From: SOIA01 sp050116035
Lineage (GTDB): Bacteria; Acidobacteriota; Aminicenantia; Aminicenantales; Aminicenantaceae
Direction: 5' to 3'
Length of the DNA stretch: 11,685 nt
NCBI GenBank assembly: GCA_050116035.1
Contig: JASFPJ010000080.1
Span: 1-11,685, forward strand
Part shown: positions 7,891 through 11,685 of the stretch, piece by piece
Position numbering within the stretch: position 1 is the stretch's first letter
Layout: every line of letters begins with the position of its first letter
Position numbers and translations under genes: made by a program
The notes under the pieces: generated by a model
Databases searched by the model: none
The model's input: only the letters and a program-made list of their open reading frames with translations
What the model was told of the DNA's origin: nothing

Positions 7891-7918
7891 ATTTTACCCG
7901 ATTTAAATGGATTGTCAA
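7891..7918 (-). promoter_or_regulatory. Near-consensus sigma70-type promoter for smc
   Basis: The minus strand has TTGACA (7918-7913), a perfect -35 box, then a 16-base spacer and TAAAAT (7896-7891), one base from the -10 consensus. Transcription would begin near 7884, giving a leader of about 60 bases before the SMC ATG. It lies in the 160-base gap after the acyltransferase, so SMC can be transcribed separately from the genes upstream. Confidence 0.6.
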
Positions 7919-7981
7919 AGAATTAGTGAATGAAAGGGAGAAAGAAGAATGTTAGAGTAGATGGGGAACATCCCTTAAGAC

Positions 7982-8950
7982 TTAAGATTCTTGTAAGGAA
8001 CTGTATATCAATTGCTGAAGATTTTTGACAAACTCGATCTTTTCAGGTTTGGAAGGATTAGCCTTCTCAAAAGTCAGAGGGGGTAAAAACTCAACAATCA
8101 GACGAGGCTTTACATATTTTTTATTCTTAAAGAAGCGGATGAGCCTTTTAATGGCTTTGTAGGGAAAAAATCGGTGGGCCACATACAGCCAGTATGTTTT
8201 CTTTGTGATCATTGGGGCTTCTTTTACAATGCTCGGGATAATTTTCACTGTTTTGCCTCGCTGGAAAAGGTGGCTGGCCAGGGTAGGGACGATAGTCTGG
8301 TACACGGGATTTTCAACTGTTTTGTGTGTTTGCCCTCCACTCGGTGCAATCGCAATGGGGATGTTGTTATCAAGGCTCCTTATGCACTCCAGGTAGGCCT
8401 GTTTATTGGTTTTGCGTTTTCTGAGCCTGTCTTCCTTTGAGGTCGGATCAAACAAATCAACATGTATGATTTTCAATCTGTTGGCTTGGGCAATCGCGTA
8501 TTTTGTCATGATATTGATAAATTTGGAGTACCACAGTTTTATCCAAAAGCTTTTTCGCGCCTTTTTTTGAAACTTGGGCGGAAAGATTGCATTCTCTACC
8601 TCTTTGTGAAGTTCAGTGAAATATTCCGGGCTGGCGATTATGGTCTCAGCCAGAAATCTTATGTTCGGTTTGGTTGGAGCCGCCATTCCAAGATAAACAG
8701 GCTCTCCCCGACGTGTTATATGATTATAAACGTAGATTATCGGACCATTATTGGGAATATTCTCTAATCCGACGGCTTTGGGTTTGGGACAGACAGGGAA
8801 CATTCTCACTAAAGCTCTAATGTGATTGTAAGAGAAACTGATCATTTTGCCTAGTTCAGCGTCCTTTTGAGTATTATAGCTTTTTTTTAAAGAAAAATGA
8901 AAAATATAAGCTTTCCTGTAGGAATTGGGTAGATTGAAAACATCTCTCAA
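7982..8950 (-). CDS. PlsC/GPAT-superfamily acyltransferase resembling plastid-type glycerol-3-phosphate acyltransferase
   Basis: This 322-residue protein resembles glycerolipid acyltransferases, which move acyl chains from acyl-ACP or acyl-CoA to glycerol phosphates in membrane lipid synthesis. Visible marks are GLENIP then NH (N76-H77), the stretch around KIIHVDLFDP (160-169), and IAIAPSGG (199-206). The APSGG form, rather than the FPEGTR of PlsC, recalls soluble plant plastid and chlamydial GPATs. Two key places differ: the usual NH-x4-D is NH-ITRRG-E, and the arginines after APSGG that bind glycerol phosphate in the plant enzyme are Q and H here. Activity or substrate may therefore have changed. 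The start is uncertain: TTG at 8950 has no ribosome site but keeps a segment (about residues 24-35) that seems alignable to plant GPAT; ATG at 8845 would give 287 residues. The gene is more AT-rich than its neighbours. There is no signal peptide. Confidence 0.82.
   Translation of the reverse strand: MRDVFNLPNSYRKAYIFHFSLKKSYNTQKDAELGKMISFSYNHIRALVRMFPVCPKPKAVGLENIPNNGPIIYVYNHITRRGEPVYLGMAAPTKPNIRFLAETIIASPEYFTELHKEVENAIFPPKFQKKARKSFWIKLWYSKFINIMTKYAIAQANRLKIIHVDLFDPTSKEDRLRKRKTNKQAYLECIRSLDNNIPIAIAPSGGQTHKTVENPVYQTIVPTLASHLFQRGKTVKIIPSIVKEAPMITKKTYWLYVAHRFFPYKAIKRLIRFFKNKKYVKPRLIVEFLPPLTFEKANPSKPEKIEFVKNLQQLIYSSLQES
8873..8878 (-). promoter_or_regulatory. Perfect TATAAT box inside the 5' part of the acyltransferase reading frame
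   Basis: The minus strand reads GCTATAATACTC, a perfect -10 box about 28 bases ahead of the in-frame ATG at 8845. If used, it would give a short leader and favour the 287-residue start. No good -35 box lies 16-18 bases upstream and there is no extended -10 TG. In AT-rich DNA it may be chance. Confidence 0.25.
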
Positions 8951-8996
8951 GCCATTGGTTATGCTAGAGTTGAAGATGAGATGTCAGGAATTCGGA

Positions 8997-11685
8997 TTAA
9001 ATTTTTGAGTTTTTGAAGCCGAAAAAGGACTTGATCCTCGCCGCTACAGAATCTGAGATGGAGTAGAATGTGGGAAGAAAGAGCAGAGTGAAAAAGGTCG
9101 AGGTGGTCAGCCCTCCGATGATGGCCACAGAAATGGGCGCCCACATCTGTGCTCTTCGTCCGACTGCCTCAAAGAGCTGGGGAAGCAGAAAGGGGAGAGC
9201 GAGCGGCATAACGCCAAAAATGGTTGTGATGGCCGTCATGATGATCGGCCGCATCCTGTCCTTGCCTCCCTGTATGATGGACTCGTTCTTGCCCATCCCG
9301 GATTTGCGCAGTGTCCGGATGTGATCGATGAGAATGATCCCGTTGTTGACAACGATCCCGAAGAGAACCAGAAGGCCAAGATAGGAAGTGGTATTCAGTG
9401 TGATGTTTGTGATGGTGAATATCATGGCCACTCCGAACATTGCCAGCGGCACAGCCATCACAATCGTGAAGGGAGTCACGAATGATTCGAAAAGCGAGGC
9501 CATGATGATGTAGATAAAGATCAGGGCGAGAATGATCGCCATGCCGGATTCCCCCTGGGATTCTCGAAAACGCCTCCATCCAGATCCCAGACTCCAACTG
9601 TAGCCGTCAGGGAGTTCGACCGTGCTCATTGCCTGACGAATGTCCTCAGAGATGGCCATCATCCCTTCCCGTTTGGTATTGATCCGGATGTTCAATTTTG
9701 ATTTTTTATTCTCCTTGCGGATGGAACTCGACCCCATCCTGTAGGAGATGTCTGTTATCGCGGAGATGGGAATCCGTTTGGATTGGGTTGGCAGGCTGAT
9801 GTTCCGGAGGTCTTCTTCGTTGAACCCTTCCTCTCCTTGGATCTTCAGTATGATGTCGATCTCACGATTTTCTGTCTTGAACTTCCCGATAGGCCGGTCA
9901 GAGAGAGAGGAAGAAATGGTGCGTGCGACCATCTGGCTGCTCACTCCTGAACTTTCCGCCTTCTTCCGGTTCACCTGGACCATGATTTGTGTGTCTCCAC
10001 CCTCCAGGTCACTGGTTATATCCTCCACATTCGGGACTGTTCGGAGCTTTTCGATGACCATGGGAGCTAGCTCGGTCAATTTGGTGTAGTCCAGACCGAT
10101 GAGTTCTACGGAGACTCCACTGAAATGTCCGCCGCGGCCGAATCTCTGGCCGTATTCGTAGGTGATGCCGGCTCGTCGGGGCAGGAGTTCCTTGAGTCTC
10201 TCCTTGATTTCTGTCACGGATGGTCCTTCATCTTCCAGGGCCAGTTCCACTCTCCCGCGGAATCGACCCTGCCGCATGCCTCGTACACCGAATTCGGTCG
10301 TCACGTATTTTATAGCCAGTTCTTCCTTATTTGAGAAAAGGAGTTTCTCGTAACCCATGAAAAGGGCTTTCATTTCTTCCAGAGTAAAACTGCGCGGCAT
10401 GTAGACCGAGACATTGACCTCCCGCTCGTCACTTCTTGGCATATATCCCTGTTCGATGTTTTTGAGGGTTTGGTAAGAGATGAGAAAAATACCTGCTGCC
10501 AGGCCGACCATGAGGAGCTTGGTTTTCCAGTTCTTTATGGTGAAGCTGAGGACGCGTTCATAGAAGGAGGTTAGTTTGACCAGCCATCGGGCTTTTTCCC
10601 TGGTTTTTCCGGCAAGAATACGGCTTCCCGCTAGCGGGATGAATGAGAGGGAAACGATCAAAGAGGCAATCATTGCCAGGGATATGGTCATTGCAAAATC
10701 CTTCATGAAGCGACCGAATCCTGACTGGGACACAAAACTCAACGAGATGAACACGACCAGAGTCGAGAAGGTTGAAGCGGTGACAGCCAGAGCGACGTCA
10801 CTGGCTCCCTTCAAAGACGCCTGCAGGGGAGAATATCCCTTTTCCTGTCGAAGTCGGAAGATGTTTTCCAGGACCACGACACTGTTGTCCACCAGCATGC
10901 CCACTGCCATCATCAGTCCACTGAGGGAGATGATGTTGATGGTGATATTCGCATGGAGGACAGTTCGGTACAGATACATGAAGCTGAAAGTGAACACCAT
11001 GGCCATGGGGATGGCCATGGCAATGATGATCGTGCTCCGGAATTTTCTTAGAAAAAAGAGCAGGATGACAACTGCCATAAGACCGCCGATTATTCCGGAG
11101 AGAGTGAGATCCTTGAGGCTTCTGAGAATATCCTCGGATTGGTCTCGATAGAAGATAGTGGTGAGATTCTGGAGCTCGGGTTGTGTCTCCTTGATCTGTG
11201 CCATAGTGGCCTTGACGTTATTGCATACATCCACGATGTTGGCGTTGGATGCCCGGTAGATCTGAAAGCGGACGGTTTCATTCCCATCCAGACGGTTGAA
11301 GTCTTCTTTGAGGGGATAATCGTAGGTCACACGGGCGACATCCGCGATGGTCAGCCCCATGTTACTGACAGGGAGGCTTTTCACGTCCTCCAGGATTTTG
11401 AGTTCACCCGGGATGCGGGCCACAAAGCGCATGGGTCCTTCTTCGACATATCCGGCCGAAATATTGATGTTGTTATTGCGGATGGTGTCGGTCAGGTCGG
11501 TGATGCGGATGGACGATGAATAGAAGACCTCGGGTTTGAGGTAAATAGTCAAAACTTTGTTGCGGATTCCCCGGATGTCCACGTTGGCGACACCCTCGAT
11601 CCGTTCCAGCTGCTGTGTGATATAGTTTTCCGACCAGTAGTACAGGTTTTCCAGGTCCCCTGGCAGAGACACGCTGAAGTTGATC
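8997..11685 (-). CDS. RND-family multidrug efflux pump inner-membrane subunit (HAE1/AcrB-like), 5' end outside window
   Basis: This proton-driven inner-membrane pump works with a periplasmic adaptor and an outer-membrane channel to expel drugs or other amphiphiles. The reading frame runs off the right edge, so the start is missing; by comparison with AcrB about 145 residues are absent. Counting from the GTG at 11672-11670 as residue 1, there is periplasmic porter sequence (1-180), a membrane block (about 190-350) with VDNSVVVLEN in the fourth helix, a second periplasmic domain (about 400-700), and a last membrane block (710-870) with GIVVNNGIILID. The AcrB proton-relay pair D407-D408 is D262-N263 here, and K940 aligns with N776. 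No adaptor gene is visible; it may lie upstream beyond the window. The stop is 46 bases before the acyltransferase TTG, with no hairpin between them. Confidence 0.96.
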   Translation of the reverse strand, partial: INFSVSLPGDLENLYYWSENYITQQLERIEGVANVDIRGIRNKVLTIYLKPEVFYSSSIRITDLTDTIRNNNINISAGYVEEGPMRFVARIPGELKILEDVKSLPVSNMGLTIADVARVTYDYPLKEDFNRLDGNETVRFQIYRASNANIVDVCNNVKATMAQIKETQPELQNLTTIFYRDQSEDILRSLKDLTLSGIIGGLMAVVILLFFLRKFRSTIIIAMAIPMAMVFTFSFMYLYRTVLHANITINIISLSGLMMAVGMLVDNSVVVLENIFRLRQEKGYSPLQASLKGASDVALAVTASTFSTLVVFISLSFVSQSGFGRFMKDFAMTISLAMIASLIVSLSFIPLAGSRILAGKTREKARWLVKLTSFYERVLSFTIKNWKTKLLMVGLAAGIFLISYQTLKNIEQGYMPRSDEREVNVSVYMPRSFTLEEMKALFMGYEKLLFSNKEELAIKYVTTEFGVRGMRQGRFRGRVELALEDEGPSVTEIKERLKELLPRRAGITYEYGQRFGRGGHFSGVSVELIGLDYTKLTELAPMVIEKLRTVPNVEDITSDLEGGDTQIMVQVNRKKAESSGVSSQMVARTISSSLSDRPIGKFKTENREIDIILKIQGEEGFNEEDLRNISLPTQSKRIPISAITDISYRMGSSSIRKENKKSKLNIRINTKREGMMAISEDIRQAMSTVELPDGYSWSLGSGWRRFRESQGESGMAIILALIFIYIIMASLFESFVTPFTIVMAVPLAMFGVAMIFTITNITLNTTSYLGLLVLFGIVVNNGIILIDHIRTLRKSGMGKNESIIQGGKDRMRPIIMTAITTIFGVMPLALPFLLPQLFEAVGRRAQMWAPISVAIIGGLTTSTFFTLLFLPTFYSISDSVAARIKSFFGFKNSKI

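Noticed and set aside
7960..7975. Small GGGA/TCCC hairpin just after the acyltransferase stop
   Set aside because: It has only four paired bases, a three-base loop and no following T run, so a terminator call is not supported.
10576..11151. 191-codon plus-strand open frame within the RND gene
   Set aside because: It lies wholly antisense to a strongly conserved RND coding region, has no recognisable domain and no credible ribosome site.

Overview
All six protein genes in this 11.7 kb window lie on the minus strand, so transcription runs from the right end to the left. In that order they are: an inner-membrane RND efflux pump truncated by the window edge (8997-11685), an acyltransferase resembling plastid-type glycerol-3-phosphate acyltransferases (7982-8950), a full-length SMC chromosome-condensation ATPase (4345-7821), two tandem paralogous sodium:solute symporters (2690-4174 and 1141-2574), and a class II histone-deacetylase-like zinc amidohydrolase (116-1144). 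No tRNA, rRNA, CRISPR array or insertion sequence was seen.

The HAE1-type RND pump implies a Gram-negative (diderm) bacterium. Base composition is moderate, with G+C near 50% in the RND gene and near 40% by eye in the acyltransferase. The combination of long SMC, RND, SSS and HDAC-like genes would fit an uncultured lineage in the Acidobacteriota/Aminicenantes neighbourhood, but this is a guess from general resemblance; nothing here fixes the taxon.

Region by region: (a) 8997-11685 is efflux. (b) 7982-8950 is probably lipid synthesis, but the catalytic motifs differ from the canonical acyltransferase. (c) 4345-7821 is SMC, preceded by a near-consensus sigma70-type promoter; its usual partners scpA and scpB are not in the window. 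(d) 116-4174 looks like a transport and hydrolysis module: two symporters followed by a deacetylase whose TTG start overlaps the stop of the second symporter, with a strong Shine-Dalgarno inside that symporter's last codons. The simplest reading is uptake of an acylated small molecule (for example acetate, an acetylpolyamine or an N-acetyl compound) coupled to deacetylation, but the substrate cannot be read from the sequence. (e) The left edge holds an imperfect palindrome of a type that recurs between genes in many unrelated bacterial genomes.

The points most worth a second look are the symporter-deacetylase coupling, the altered active-site motifs of the acyltransferase, the divergent hinge of SMC, and the intergenic palindrome.
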